64,000 nucleotides of DNA from Streptomyces lateritius (GTDB taxonomy: Bacteria; Actinomycetota; Actinomycetes; Streptomycetales; Streptomycetaceae): positions 62,001 to 126,000 of the forward strand of contig NZ_BMTO01000009.1 of NCBI RefSeq assembly GCF_014649715.1, written 5' to 3'. The notes under the pieces are model-generated. The model searched no databases, was not told the origin of the DNA, and worked only from the letters and a program-made list of their open reading frames with translations. A program made the translations under genes and the position numbers. Positions 25,319-33,499 of the stretch are shown here, piece after piece (positions within the stretch are counted from its first letter, which is position 1; the number at the start of each line of letters is the position of its first letter).

Positions 25319-26806
25319 ATGAGTGCCTTGGACCCCCGCGACACCGGCGTCGCCCCGCCCGCTGACGCCCCCCTGCCGGAGCGCACCGGCGGATCCGTAC
25401 TCGACCGGGAGCACCGGGCGCTCAGCATCGGCATCGTCTCCGTCGTCCTGCTCATCGCCTTCGAGGCGACCGCCGTCGGCACGGCCATGCCCGTCGCCGC
25501 CCGCGAGCTGAACGGCATCCCCCTCTACGCCTTCGCCTTCTCCGCGTACTTCACCACCAGCCTCTTCGCCATGGTCCTGTCCGGGCAGTGGTCCGACCGC
25601 AGCGGGCCCCTCGCCCCGCTCACCGTCGGCATCTCCGCCTTCGCGGCCGGGCTGCTGCTCTCCGGCACCGCCGGGACGATGTGGCTGTTCGTCCTCGGCC
25701 GGGCCGTCCAGGGGCTCGGCGGCGGCCTGGTGATCGTCGCGCTGTACGTCATCGTCAGCCGGGCCTACTCCGAGACGCTGCGGCCGGCGATCATGGCCGC
25801 CTTCGCGGCCAGCTGGGTCGTCCCGTCCGTCGTCGGGCCGCTCGCCTCCGGAACCGTCACCGAACACCTCGGCTGGCGCTGGGTCTTCGTCGGCATCCCG
25901 GTCCTCGTCGTCTTCCCGCTCGCGCTCGCCCTGCCCGCCATCCGGCGCACCGCCTCCGGGCCGACCGACCCGGACGCGCCGGTGCCTCCGTACGACCGGC
26001 GGCGGATCCGGCTCGCGCTCGGCATCTCGGCCGGGGCGGGGCTGCTGCAGTACGCGGGGCAGGAACTGCGCTGGCTCTCGCTGCTCCCCGCCGTGGCCGG
26101 GGCCGCGCTCCTGGTGCCGGCGGCGCGCGGACTGCTGCCGCGCGGCACGTACCGCGCGGCCCGGGGACTGCCGTCCGTGGTGCTGCTGCGGGGGATCGCG
26201 GCGGGGTCCTTCATCGCCGCCGAGTCCTTCGTACCGCTCATGCTGGTCACCCAGCGGGGCCTGAGCCCGACGCTCGCGGGCCTCTCGCTCGCCGTCGGCG
26301 GTGCCACGTGGGCGTTCGGCTCGTACCTCCAGTCGCGGTCGTGGACGGAGCCGTACCGGGAGCGGCTGGTCGTGATCGGCATGCTCCTGGTCGCGGCGGC
26401 GATCGCGGCCGCCCCGAGCGTGCTGATCGCCTCGGTGCCGGTGTGGGTGGTCGCGGTGGCGTGGGGGCTCGGGTGCCTGGGGATGGGCATGGTGATCGCC
26501 TCGACGAGCGTGCTGCTGCTGAAGCTGTCGGCGCCGGAGGAGGCGGGCGCGAACTCGGCGGCGCTGCAGATCTCCGACGGCCTGTCGAACGTGCTGCTGC
26601 TCGCGGCGGGCGGCGCGGCGTTCGCCGCGCTGGGCGGGGGAGCGGTGGGTCACGCCGCCCACACCGCCGCGAGCGCGGGCGCGTCCTCGCACCCGGCGGC
26701 CTTCGCGGCGGTGTTCCTGCCGATGGCGGGGGTGGCGGCGGCGGGGGCCTGGGTCGCGACGCGGCTCGGAGGGCCGGATCGGGCAGAGGCGCCGAAGAGC
26801 CGATGA
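25319..26806 (+). CDS. MFS transporter (DHA2-like drug exporter)
   Basis: About 495 residues with around 14 predicted membrane helices. Visible MFS features are the motif-A-like SGQWSDRSGPLAPL loop and a GRAVQGLGGGLVIVALYV helix matching the antiporter region of the DHA family. It likely exports small lipophilic compounds by proton exchange. The start is uncertain: ATG 25319 gives MSALDPRD, ATG 25298 adds seven residues, and neither has an ideal Shine-Dalgarno. It is followed at 26835 by a toxin-antitoxin-like pair and has no linked regulator. Confidence 0.88.
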   Translation: MSALDPRDTGVAPPADAPLPERTGGSVLDREHRALSIGIVSVVLLIAFEATAVGTAMPVAARELNGIPLYAFAFSAYFTTSLFAMVLSGQWSDRSGPLAPLTVGISAFAAGLLLSGTAGTMWLFVLGRAVQGLGGGLVIVALYVIVSRAYSETLRPAIMAAFAASWVVPSVVGPLASGTVTEHLGWRWVFVGIPVLVVFPLALALPAIRRTASGPTDPDAPVPPYDRRRIRLALGISAGAGLLQYAGQELRWLSLLPAVAGAALLVPAARGLLPRGTYRAARGLPSVVLLRGIAAGSFIAAESFVPLMLVTQRGLSPTLAGLSLAVGGATWAFGSYLQSRSWTEPYRERLVVIGMLLVAAAIAAAPSVLIASVPVWVVAVAWGLGCLGMGMVIASTSVLLLKLSAPEEAGANSAALQISDGLSNVLLLAAGGAAFAALGGGAVGHAAHTAASAGASSHPAAFAAVFLPMAGVAAAGAWVATRLGGPDRAEAPKSR

Positions 26807-26834
26807 CCCCGCGTGGTACCGCGCGGTGGGTGCC

Positions 26835-27032
26835 ATGGCCGGTCTCAATGTCAGGTTCACCGAGGAAGAGCTGGACGCGCTGCGTGAGCGCGCCGAGGCG
26901 GAGGGCCGCAGCATGCAGTCCTGCGCCCACGACGCCGTGGTCCGGGCGGTGAACGAGCACTCCCGGCTCTTCGACGAGGCGGCCGAGCACGTGCTGAAGG
27001 TCAGCGAGGAGCCGAACCGGCGGTTCGCGTGA
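26835..27032 (+). CDS. Ribbon-helix-helix antitoxin-like protein
   Basis: A 65-residue protein starting MAGLNVRFTEEELDALRERAEAEGRSM, a pattern typical of RHH DNA-binding antitoxins: a beta strand (LNVRF) followed by two helices. The C-terminus (SRLFDEAAEHVLKVSEEPNRRFA) is the usual toxin-binding tail. Its stop overlaps the start of the Doc-like gene by 4 bp (GTGA), the standard coupling of toxin-antitoxin operons. GTG at 26826 is a possible earlier start. It should bind and neutralise the downstream protein and autoregulate the operon. Confidence 0.82.
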   Translation: MAGLNVRFTEEELDALRERAEAEGRSMQSCAHDAVVRAVNEHSRLFDEAAEHVLKVSEEPNRRFA

Positions 27033-27400
27033 CGTATCACCTCACGCTTCCCGAGCTCCTGAACCTCGCGGAGCGGCTCGGGGCGAACGAGGTGCGCGAC
27101 TACGGTCTCCTCGACTCCGCCCTGGCGCGCCCCCGGTCGAGTGTGTTCGGTCGGGACGCATACCCCGACGTCTGGCAGAAGGCCGCGGCGGACATGGAAT
27201 CGCCGGCCCGCAATCATGGCCTCGTGGACGGGGACAAGCGCATCACCTGGTACGCGACCTGGGTCTTCCCGCACCTGAACGGGCACCCGTCGGACTCCGG
27301 CTTCGATGTCGACGAAGCCGAGATCTTCGAGCTGGACGTGTGCCAGGGGGCGCTCGACGTGCCCAAGATCGCCGCGCAGCCGCCCGGGTTCGCGCGCTGA
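27029..27400 (+). CDS. Doc/Fic-family toxin-like protein with altered core motif
   Basis: 123 residues of the death-on-curing family, which phosphorylates or AMPylates targets through a Fic core. The family's usual motif HxLVDGNKRTAW is here HGLVDGDKRITW (about residues 63-74), followed by WVFPHLNG. The invariant Asn next to KR is replaced by Asp, and the residues preceding the motif (MESPARN) also differ from the usual hydrophobic pattern. The fold should be retained, but activity may be reduced or lost. GTG start overlaps the antitoxin stop. Confidence 0.85.
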   Translation: MTYHLTLPELLNLAERLGANEVRDYGLLDSALARPRSSVFGRDAYPDVWQKAAADMESPARNHGLVDGDKRITWYATWVFPHLNGHPSDSGFDVDEAEIFELDVCQGALDVPKIAAQPPGFAR

Positions 27401-27521
27401 CCCGAGGCTGTGACCCTCGCCGCACCGCGCGAGGTCACGGCCTCGTCCGGGCCGGGTGGCGGCGGCCGCACCGGTAGGGTGGCCCGGTTGTCGTATCTGG
27501 ACGAGCGTCGAACCGGAGACC

Positions 27522-29312
27522 GTGACTACCACCGCCACCTCCTCCCATCACCTCTCTCCCGCCTTTCCCGGCCGTGCCCCCTGGGGCACCGCCAACAAGC
27601 TGCGAGCCTGGCAGCAGGGCGCCATGGAGAAGTACATCCAGGAGCAGCCCCGCGACTTCCTCGCGGTGGCGACGCCCGGCGCCGGCAAAACCACCTTCGC
27701 GCTGACCCTCGCCTCCTGGCTGCTGCACCACCATGTCGTCCAGCAGGTGACGGTGGTCGCACCCACCGAGCACCTGAAGAAGCAGTGGGCCGCGGCCGCC
27801 GCGCGCATAGGGATCAAGCTCGACCCCGACTACAGCGCCGGGCCGCTCAGCAAGGAGTACCAGGGCGTCGCCATCACGTACGCAGGCGTCGGCGTGCGGC
27901 CCATGCTCCACCGCAACCGCTGCGAGCAGCGCAAGACCCTCGTCATCCTCGACGAGATCCACCACGCCGGCGACTCGAAGTCCTGGGGCGAGGCCTGCCT
28001 CGAAGCCTTCGACCCGGCCACCCGCCGCCTCGCGCTGACCGGTACGCCCTTCCGGTCCGACACCAACCCCATTCCCTTCGTCACGTACGAGGAGGGCAAC
28101 GACGGCATCCGGCGGTCCTCGGCCGACTACACGTACGGATACGGCAACGCCCTGGGCGACGGCGTCGTGCGGCCCGTCATCTTCCTCAGCTACAGCGGCA
28201 ACATGCGCTGGCGCACCAAGGCCGGCGACGAGATCGCCGCCCGCCTCGGCGAGCCCATGACCAAGGACGCCATCTCCCAGGCCTGGCGCACCGCCCTCGA
28301 CCCGCGCGGCGACTGGATGCCGAACGTGCTGCGCGCCGCCGACCAGCGTCTGACGGAGGTCAGGAAGGGCATCCCCGACGCCGGCGGTCTGGTGATCGCG
28401 AGCGACCAGGACTCCGCCCGCGCGTACGCCAAGCTGATCCGCGAGATCACCGGCACCAAGGCCACCCTCGTGCTCTCCGACGAGGCCGCCGCCTCGAAGC
28501 GGATCGACGAGTTCAGCGAGAGCAACGACCGCTGGATGGTCGCCGTCCGTATGGTGTCCGAAGGCGTCGACGTCCCCCGCCTCGCCGTCGGGGTGTACGC
28601 GACCACGATCTCGACCCCCCTCTTCTTCGCCCAGGCCGTCGGACGTTTCGTACGTTCGCGCAGGCGCGGCGAGACCGCCTCCGTGTTCCTTCCCACGATC
28701 CCCAATCTCCTCGGCTTCGCCAACGAGATGGAGGTCGAGCGCGACCACGTCCTCGACAAGCCGAAGAAGGACGGCGAGGACGACCCGTACGCCGAGTCCG
28801 AGAAGGAGATGGCGGAGGCCGAGAAGCAGCAGGACGAGGACACCGGCGAACAGGACATGCTGCCCTTCGAGGCGCTGGAGTCCGACGCCGTCTTCGACCG
28901 GGTGCTGTACGACGGCGCCGAGTTCGGCATGCAGGCCCACCCGGGGAGTGAGGAGGAGCAGGACTACCTCGGCATCCCCGGGCTCCTCGAACCCGACCAG
29001 GTGCAACTGCTCCTGCAGAAGCGGCAGGCACGGCAGATCGCGCACAGCCGCAAGAAGCCGGACGGCGAGGCGGACCTGCTGGAGCTTCCAGCCGAGCGGC
29101 GGCCCGTCGTTTCGCACAAGGAACTGCTCGAACTCCGCAAGCAGCTGAACACGATGGTCGGTGCGTACGTACACCAGAGCGGCAAGCCGCACGGGGTCAT
29201 CCACACCGAACTCCGCCGGGTCTGCGGCGGCCCGCCGAGCGCGGAGGCCACGGCCGGGCAGATCCGTGAGCGGATCAAGAAGGTGCAGGAGTGGGCCACC
29301 CGCATGCGGTGA
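27522..29312 (+). CDS. SF2 DEAD/DEAH-box helicase (ResIII/XPB-like)
   Basis: 596 residues from GTG 27522. Helicase motifs are in order: Q-like region KLRAWQQGAM, Walker A ATPGAGKTT (about 50-58), motif II DEIHH, motif III LTGTPFR, and motif VI QAVGRFVRSRRRG. These place it in superfamily 2, in the ResIII group that includes XPB-like helicases. The acidic insert DPYAESEKEMAEAEKQQDED after motif VI and a basic C-terminus are family features in actinobacteria. Probably a DNA repair or restriction-type translocase; the substrate is not evident. Confidence 0.9.
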   Translation: MTTTATSSHHLSPAFPGRAPWGTANKLRAWQQGAMEKYIQEQPRDFLAVATPGAGKTTFALTLASWLLHHHVVQQVTVVAPTEHLKKQWAAAAARIGIKLDPDYSAGPLSKEYQGVAITYAGVGVRPMLHRNRCEQRKTLVILDEIHHAGDSKSWGEACLEAFDPATRRLALTGTPFRSDTNPIPFVTYEEGNDGIRRSSADYTYGYGNALGDGVVRPVIFLSYSGNMRWRTKAGDEIAARLGEPMTKDAISQAWRTALDPRGDWMPNVLRAADQRLTEVRKGIPDAGGLVIASDQDSARAYAKLIREITGTKATLVLSDEAAASKRIDEFSESNDRWMVAVRMVSEGVDVPRLAVGVYATTISTPLFFAQAVGRFVRSRRRGETASVFLPTIPNLLGFANEMEVERDHVLDKPKKDGEDDPYAESEKEMAEAEKQQDEDTGEQDMLPFEALESDAVFDRVLYDGAEFGMQAHPGSEEEQDYLGIPGLLEPDQVQLLLQKRQARQIAHSRKKPDGEADLLELPAERRPVVSHKELLELRKQLNTMVGAYVHQSGKPHGVIHTELRRVCGGPPSAEATAGQIRERIKKVQEWATRMR

Positions 29313-29678
29313 GTGCGAGGTGCGGTCCGGGGGCGGGGCCCGTACGCGCAGACGCGTGCGGGCCCTTTCGCGCTCGGGGCTCCTTCCGCTTGCTGCCACG
29401 TCGGCACCGTTATGTCCGTCGAACTCTCCTGACCGGCTGACTTGAGACCCGAACCGGCTGTATCCGGTCGTCGACGCCCGGATTCTGGACGAGGTCTTCC
29501 GCTGAGCGGAGTGGCTCGCTACTGTCCCCCGCAATGCAACCGCCCCGTGGCAGCGCCGCCGCGGAGCGCAGCCGGTGCGCATGGCCTGCCGGCGGCCTCT
29601 GACGTGCGTCGCCGCGGGACCGGCGCCGCTGCTCTCGTTTGAAGGTCCGCCGTCACTCACTCCGAAGGAGAGGGCGTC
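29313..29678. other. Intergenic region after the helicase gene
   Basis: 366 bp without a credible gene. It begins with a hairpin terminator (29336-29368) and ends with the promoter region of the IclR gene, where AAGGAGAGG precedes the GTG start. Frames crossing it lack codon bias and start signals. No repeat or RNA structure beyond the terminator was recognised. Confidence 0.6.
29336..29368 (+). terminator. Rho-independent-like terminator after the helicase
   Basis: A 13-bp stem with one mismatch, GGGCCCGTACGCG at 29336-29348 and CGCGTGCGGGCCC at 29353-29365, closes a 4-nt loop and is followed by TTT. It lies 24 bp after the helicase stop. Confidence 0.75.
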
Positions 29679-30320
29679 GTGACCGCGGAAACCTCCCAGA
29701 CGCTCGACCGGGGACTTCGAGTCCTCAAACTGCTCGCCGACACCGACCACGGCCTGACCGTCACCGAGTTGTCCAACAAACTCGGGGTCAACAGGACCGT
29801 CGTCTACCGTCTGCTCGCCACACTCGAACAGCACGCTCTCGTACGACGGGATCTGGGCGGCCGCGCCCGGGTCGGCCTCGGCGTGCTGCGGCTGGGCCGT
29901 CAGGTCCACCCGCTGGTCCGTGAGGCCGCGCTGCCCGCGCTGCGCTCCCTGGCCGAGGACATAGGGGCGACCGCCCACCTGACCCTGGTGGACGGGGCGG
30001 AGGCGCTGGCCGTCGCGGTCGTCGAGCCGACCTGGACCGACTACCACGTGGCCTACCGGGCCGGCTTCCGGCACCCGTTGGACCGGGGCGCGGCCGGCCG
30101 CGCCATCCTCGCGGCGCGGCAGGGAGGCCTGACCGACCCGGGCTTCACGCTCACCCACGGCGAGCTGGAGGCGGGCGCGAGCGGCGCGGCGGCTCCGCTG
30201 GTCGGCGTCACCGGCATCGAGGGCAGCGTGGGCGTGGTCATGCTCGCGGACGCGGTGCCGGAGCGGGTCGGGCCGCGGGTCATGGACGCGGCCCGGGAAG
30301 TCGCCGACGCGTTGCGCTAG
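29679..30320 (+). CDS. IclR-family transcriptional regulator
   Basis: 213 residues. The N-terminal winged helix (about 8-65) contains the IclR-type recognition region LTVTELSNKLGVNRTVVYRLLATLEQH. The C-terminal effector domain retains the family core GFRHPLDRGAAGRAILAA and GVTGIEGSVGVVML. GTG start at 29679 has a strong AAGGAGAGG Shine-Dalgarno. It has no obvious catabolic partner next to it: the neighbours are a helicase and an ArsR-type regulator on the other strand. The target and effector are unknown; autoregulation is common in the family. Confidence 0.92.
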   Translation: MTAETSQTLDRGLRVLKLLADTDHGLTVTELSNKLGVNRTVVYRLLATLEQHALVRRDLGGRARVGLGVLRLGRQVHPLVREAALPALRSLAEDIGATAHLTLVDGAEALAVAVVEPTWTDYHVAYRAGFRHPLDRGAAGRAILAARQGGLTDPGFTLTHGELEAGASGAAAPLVGVTGIEGSVGVVMLADAVPERVGPRVMDAAREVADALR

Positions 30321-30433
30321 GACGCGCGGGTACGACCGGTACGGCGGGTACGACCTTTACGGCGGGTACGGCCGTTACGCAGCTCACGGCAGCCCGGCGG
30401 CTCCGGTGGCCCCCGCGGTCACGCCTGACTGGG

Positions 30434-31399
30434 TCAGGTGCGGGGGCGATCGCCCACCAGCAGGGTTCCCAGTGCCGTCCTGAGGTGCAGGACCGATCTG
30501 CCCGCTCTCGCCGTCGTGATCAGACCCGCTCCCCGCAGGGCCGACGCGTGGGCCGAGACCGTTGCGTTGCTGACGCCCAGGCGGCGGGCCAGGGACGTCG
30601 TCGTGTGTTCCCGGGACAGCAGGAGGAGCAGGGCGAGACGGGTCCGGCCGAGGACCGTCGCCAGGGAGTCGGCCGAGTCGGGCGCGCCGTCCGGTGCGAG
30701 GGGCAGGCCAGGGCCCGCCGCGTACGTCACGACCACCGGCCGGCCCGGCAGGTCCTGGATCATGGGGTGGCCCGTCCAGTGGAAGGTCGGCAGCAGGACC
30801 AGCCCGCGGCCGTCGAGCCTGACGTCGCGTTCGCCCGGCGCCGCCCACTCCCACACGCCGTCGCGCAGCCGGCTCCCCGCGACCAGCGCCGGCAGCGCCG
30901 CGCCGACGCCGTGTTCGGCGAAGGCCAGAGCGCCCCGCGCGAACTCCGCCCGGTGCAGGTCCCGCACCAGCGGCCACACCGGCGCCAGCATCGTCTCGAA
31001 GGCGGCCCGCTGGGCCCGGCGCAGGACCCGCCAGGCGTCGCCGTCGCCCCCGTGCAGCTCGCGGATCCAGCGCGGCGAGGGGTGTCCCGCGTACACCCGC
31101 TCCAGTTCCGACCGCACCAGCTCAGGCCGCGCCGCCGCGACCAGGTCGAGGCCCTCGTCGAGCGTCTCGCCGAGGACGTCGAGGAAGACCGGGGCCCGGC
31201 CCGCCGGTACCAGGTCACCCAGCGGCTCCACCGCGCCCGGCAGGGAACGCAGCACCCGCCGTCGCCAGCGGCCGAAGAGCAGCTCGTCGCGGCGGCCGAA
31301 CAGCATCGTGAAGGCCGCGTTCAGCTCCTGCACCGGAGCCGGCCGGGGCGCGAACCGGACCCGGGCGACGTCCTCGGCCGTGAGATGGATCCGTGTCAC
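30434..31399 (-). CDS. ArsR-type winged-helix regulator with DUF5937-like N-terminus
   Basis: 321 residues. The N-terminal ~230 residues form an uncharacterised domain common in Streptomyces regulators (WIRELHGGDGDAWRVLRRAQRAAF; LLPTFHWTGHPMI). The C-terminus is an ArsR-type HTH (TRLALLLLLSREHTTTSLARRLGVSNATVSAHASALRGAGLI). It is divergent from the secreted esterase gene starting 80 bp away, so it plausibly controls that gene and itself. No metal-binding cysteine pair is present in the HTH, so it is not a classic metal sensor. Confidence 0.88.
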   Translation of the reverse strand: MTRIHLTAEDVARVRFAPRPAPVQELNAAFTMLFGRRDELLFGRWRRRVLRSLPGAVEPLGDLVPAGRAPVFLDVLGETLDEGLDLVAAARPELVRSELERVYAGHPSPRWIRELHGGDGDAWRVLRRAQRAAFETMLAPVWPLVRDLHRAEFARGALAFAEHGVGAALPALVAGSRLRDGVWEWAAPGERDVRLDGRGLVLLPTFHWTGHPMIQDLPGRPVVVTYAAGPGLPLAPDGAPDSADSLATVLGRTRLALLLLLSREHTTTSLARRLGVSNATVSAHASALRGAGLITTARAGRSVLHLRTALGTLLVGDRPRT

Positions 31400-31479
31400 C
31401 GCGCTCCTCGCTCCTCACCTCGCGCAAGCCTTTCGGGCAGGGCCTCAACCTTCGCCCGGGCCACCCGCCCGGCGCCAGC

Positions 31480-32694
31480 ATGATCCGCATGACAGCACAC
31501 CTCCCGACACACCTTCCGAACCGGCGTACCGTCGTCAAGGCCGCCGCCCTCGCCGCCACGGCCCTGGCGCTCACCCCCGTCGAGGCACACGCCGCGGACC
31601 TCACCCTTCGACTGCCCGCTCCCACCGGCCCGTACAAGGTCGGCGCCACCGTCCTGCACCTGGTCGACACGGCTCGCAACGACCCGTGGGCGCCCGCGAT
31701 CGGTGTACGGGAGGTCATGGTCACCGTCCGCCACCCGGCCCGTACCGTCCGCGGCTTCCCGCCTGCCCCCCAGCTGACGGAGGGCGCCGCCGGTCTCTTC
31801 GCCTTCCTCGCCCCGGCGATCCGCCCCGGATGGCTGCCCCGTTCCGGCGTCGACTGGGCGGCCACCGTCACCCACACCCACGTCGGCGCCCCCGTCCTGC
31901 CCGGACCCTGGCCCGTACTGCTCTACAGCCCCGGGGGCGGCGACGCCCGCACCATGGGCACCTCCCTCGCCGAGGACCTCGCGAGCCACGGCTGGGCGGT
32001 CGTCACCGTCGACCATCCCGGGGACGCGAGCGAGGTGGACTTCCCGGCCGAGCGGCCGGGGCGCGAGAAGGTACGCCCCACCGTCTTCACCGGGCCGCCG
32101 GGACCGGAGCAGTGCCGCACCATGATCGACACCCGGCTCGCGGACATCCGTTTCGTGATCGACCGGCTGGAGAGCCTGCCGGGGGAGCTGGGCCGCGCGC
32201 TGGATCTGGAGCGGATCGGGGTCTACGGCCACTCGGCCGGCGGCACGACCGCCGCCCAGGCGCTGTACGACGACCGGCGGATCGCCGCCGCCGTGAACCT
32301 GGAGGGTTACCTGGACCAGGTGGAGGGCGAGCTCTTCCCCGTCGCCCGGTACGGCGTCGACCGGCCGCTGCTCCTGCTCGGCACCGACGGCTTCCGCGAC
32401 GCCCGGTTCGACCGCTCCTGGTCGGCGATGCTCGCCCACCCCGGGGGCCGTACCCGCCGCCGGCAGCTCGACGACGCCTCGCACTGGGCGTTCACCGACT
32501 ACGCCGCTCTGGTGCCGCAGCTGCACGCCGCCGGCCTGATGAGCACCGCGGCCCGGACCGAGATGGTCGGCACCATCGGACCCAGGGCGTCGGTACGGGC
32601 GGTGCGCTGCCAGGTACGTACGTTCTTCACGCGGAATGTCCGGCCGACGGGCTCGCCCTCGGCCGTCCGTAGCCGCCCGGTGGCCGCCCAGTAG
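31480..32694 (+). CDS. Secreted alpha/beta-hydrolase (lipase/PAF-acetylhydrolase-like), Tat-type signal
   Basis: About 404 residues. The N-terminus has a twin-arginine signal (NRRTVVKAAALAATALALTP) ending near AHA. The mature enzyme has the nucleophile elbow GHSAGG, an early oxyanion-type LLYSPGGGDART segment, and late Asp (GTDGFRD) and His (DASHWAF) candidates for the triad, resembling platelet-activating-factor acetylhydrolase or dienelactone-hydrolase-like esterases. ATG 31480 or 31489 are both possible starts. Divergent ArsR-type regulator upstream. The Arg-rich tail after the domain is unusual. Confidence 0.85.
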   Translation: MIRMTAHLPTHLPNRRTVVKAAALAATALALTPVEAHAADLTLRLPAPTGPYKVGATVLHLVDTARNDPWAPAIGVREVMVTVRHPARTVRGFPPAPQLTEGAAGLFAFLAPAIRPGWLPRSGVDWAATVTHTHVGAPVLPGPWPVLLYSPGGGDARTMGTSLAEDLASHGWAVVTVDHPGDASEVDFPAERPGREKVRPTVFTGPPGPEQCRTMIDTRLADIRFVIDRLESLPGELGRALDLERIGVYGHSAGGTTAAQALYDDRRIAAAVNLEGYLDQVEGELFPVARYGVDRPLLLLGTDGFRDARFDRSWSAMLAHPGGRTRRRQLDDASHWAFTDYAALVPQLHAAGLMSTAARTEMVGTIGPRASVRAVRCQVRTFFTRNVRPTGSPSAVRSRPVAAQ

Positions 32695-32704
32695 ATTGGG
32701 GGGC

Positions 32705-33499
32705 GTGCTCTCCCGTCTCACGCGCACCCGTGCGCTCGCGCTCTGCGCCCTGCCCGTCGCCGCGCTCTTCGCCGTCGTCGGGCTCGCGCCGCTGCCGTAC
32801 GCCATCGCACAGCCCGGTTCGACCGCCGACGTGCTCGGCGCGGACGAGGGGCGGCCGGTGATCACGGTCAGCGGCGCTCCCGTCCGGCCGACGGAGGGCA
32901 AGCTGCTGATGACGACCATCGTGGCCACCGGCCCGAGCGTGGACAACGACTTCGCGACCGTCGCCGACGCCTGGTTCCGTGCCGACCGGGCCGTGCTGCC
33001 GCGCGACTCCGTCTACCCGCCGGGCAAGTCGGACGCCGAGGTGGAGAAGCACAACCTCGGGCAGATGAAGGAGTCGCAGGACGCGGCCACCATGGCCGCC
33101 CTCCGTCATCTCAAGCTGGATCCGAAGGACGTCAGGGTCACCCTCCACCTCGCCGACATCGGCGGGCCGAGCGCCGGATTCCTCTTCTCCCTGGGCATCG
33201 TCGACAAGCTCGCCGGCGACGGAGCGGGCGGCGATCTCACGGGCGGCAGGACCATCGCCGGGACGGGGACGATCGAGCCCGACGGGACGGTCGGCGCGGT
33301 CGGCGGGGTCTCCCTGAAGACCCAGGCCGCCGGACGGGACGGCGCGAGCGTCTTCCTCGTACCGAAGGCGGAGTGCTCCGAGGCGGAGGCCGAGCTGCCG
33401 CAGGGCATGCGACTGATCCCGGTTTCCACACTCAACGACGCGGTGTCGTCCTTGAAGGCGCTGGAGCGGGGGCAGGAGGCGCAGATCCCGAGCTGCTGA
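32705..33499 (+). CDS. Membrane Lon-like serine protease (S16), YlbL-related without clear PDZ
   Basis: 264 residues starting at GTG 32705. A membrane anchor (ALALCALPVAALFAVVGLAPLP) leads to an extracellular region and a Lon proteolytic domain, with catalytic Ser156 in GGPSAGFLFSLGIVDKL and Lys205 in GVSLKTQAA. The intervening signature GTGTIEPDGTVGAVGG is typical of the Lon C-terminal domain. The region where related YlbL proteins carry a PDZ domain is short and not recognisable. Its 3' end overlaps the convergent MFS gene by 68 bp. Confidence 0.88.
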   Translation: MLSRLTRTRALALCALPVAALFAVVGLAPLPYAIAQPGSTADVLGADEGRPVITVSGAPVRPTEGKLLMTTIVATGPSVDNDFATVADAWFRADRAVLPRDSVYPPGKSDAEVEKHNLGQMKESQDAATMAALRHLKLDPKDVRVTLHLADIGGPSAGFLFSLGIVDKLAGDGAGGDLTGGRTIAGTGTIEPDGTVGAVGGVSLKTQAAGRDGASVFLVPKAECSEAEAELPQGMRLIPVSTLNDAVSSLKALERGQEAQIPSC

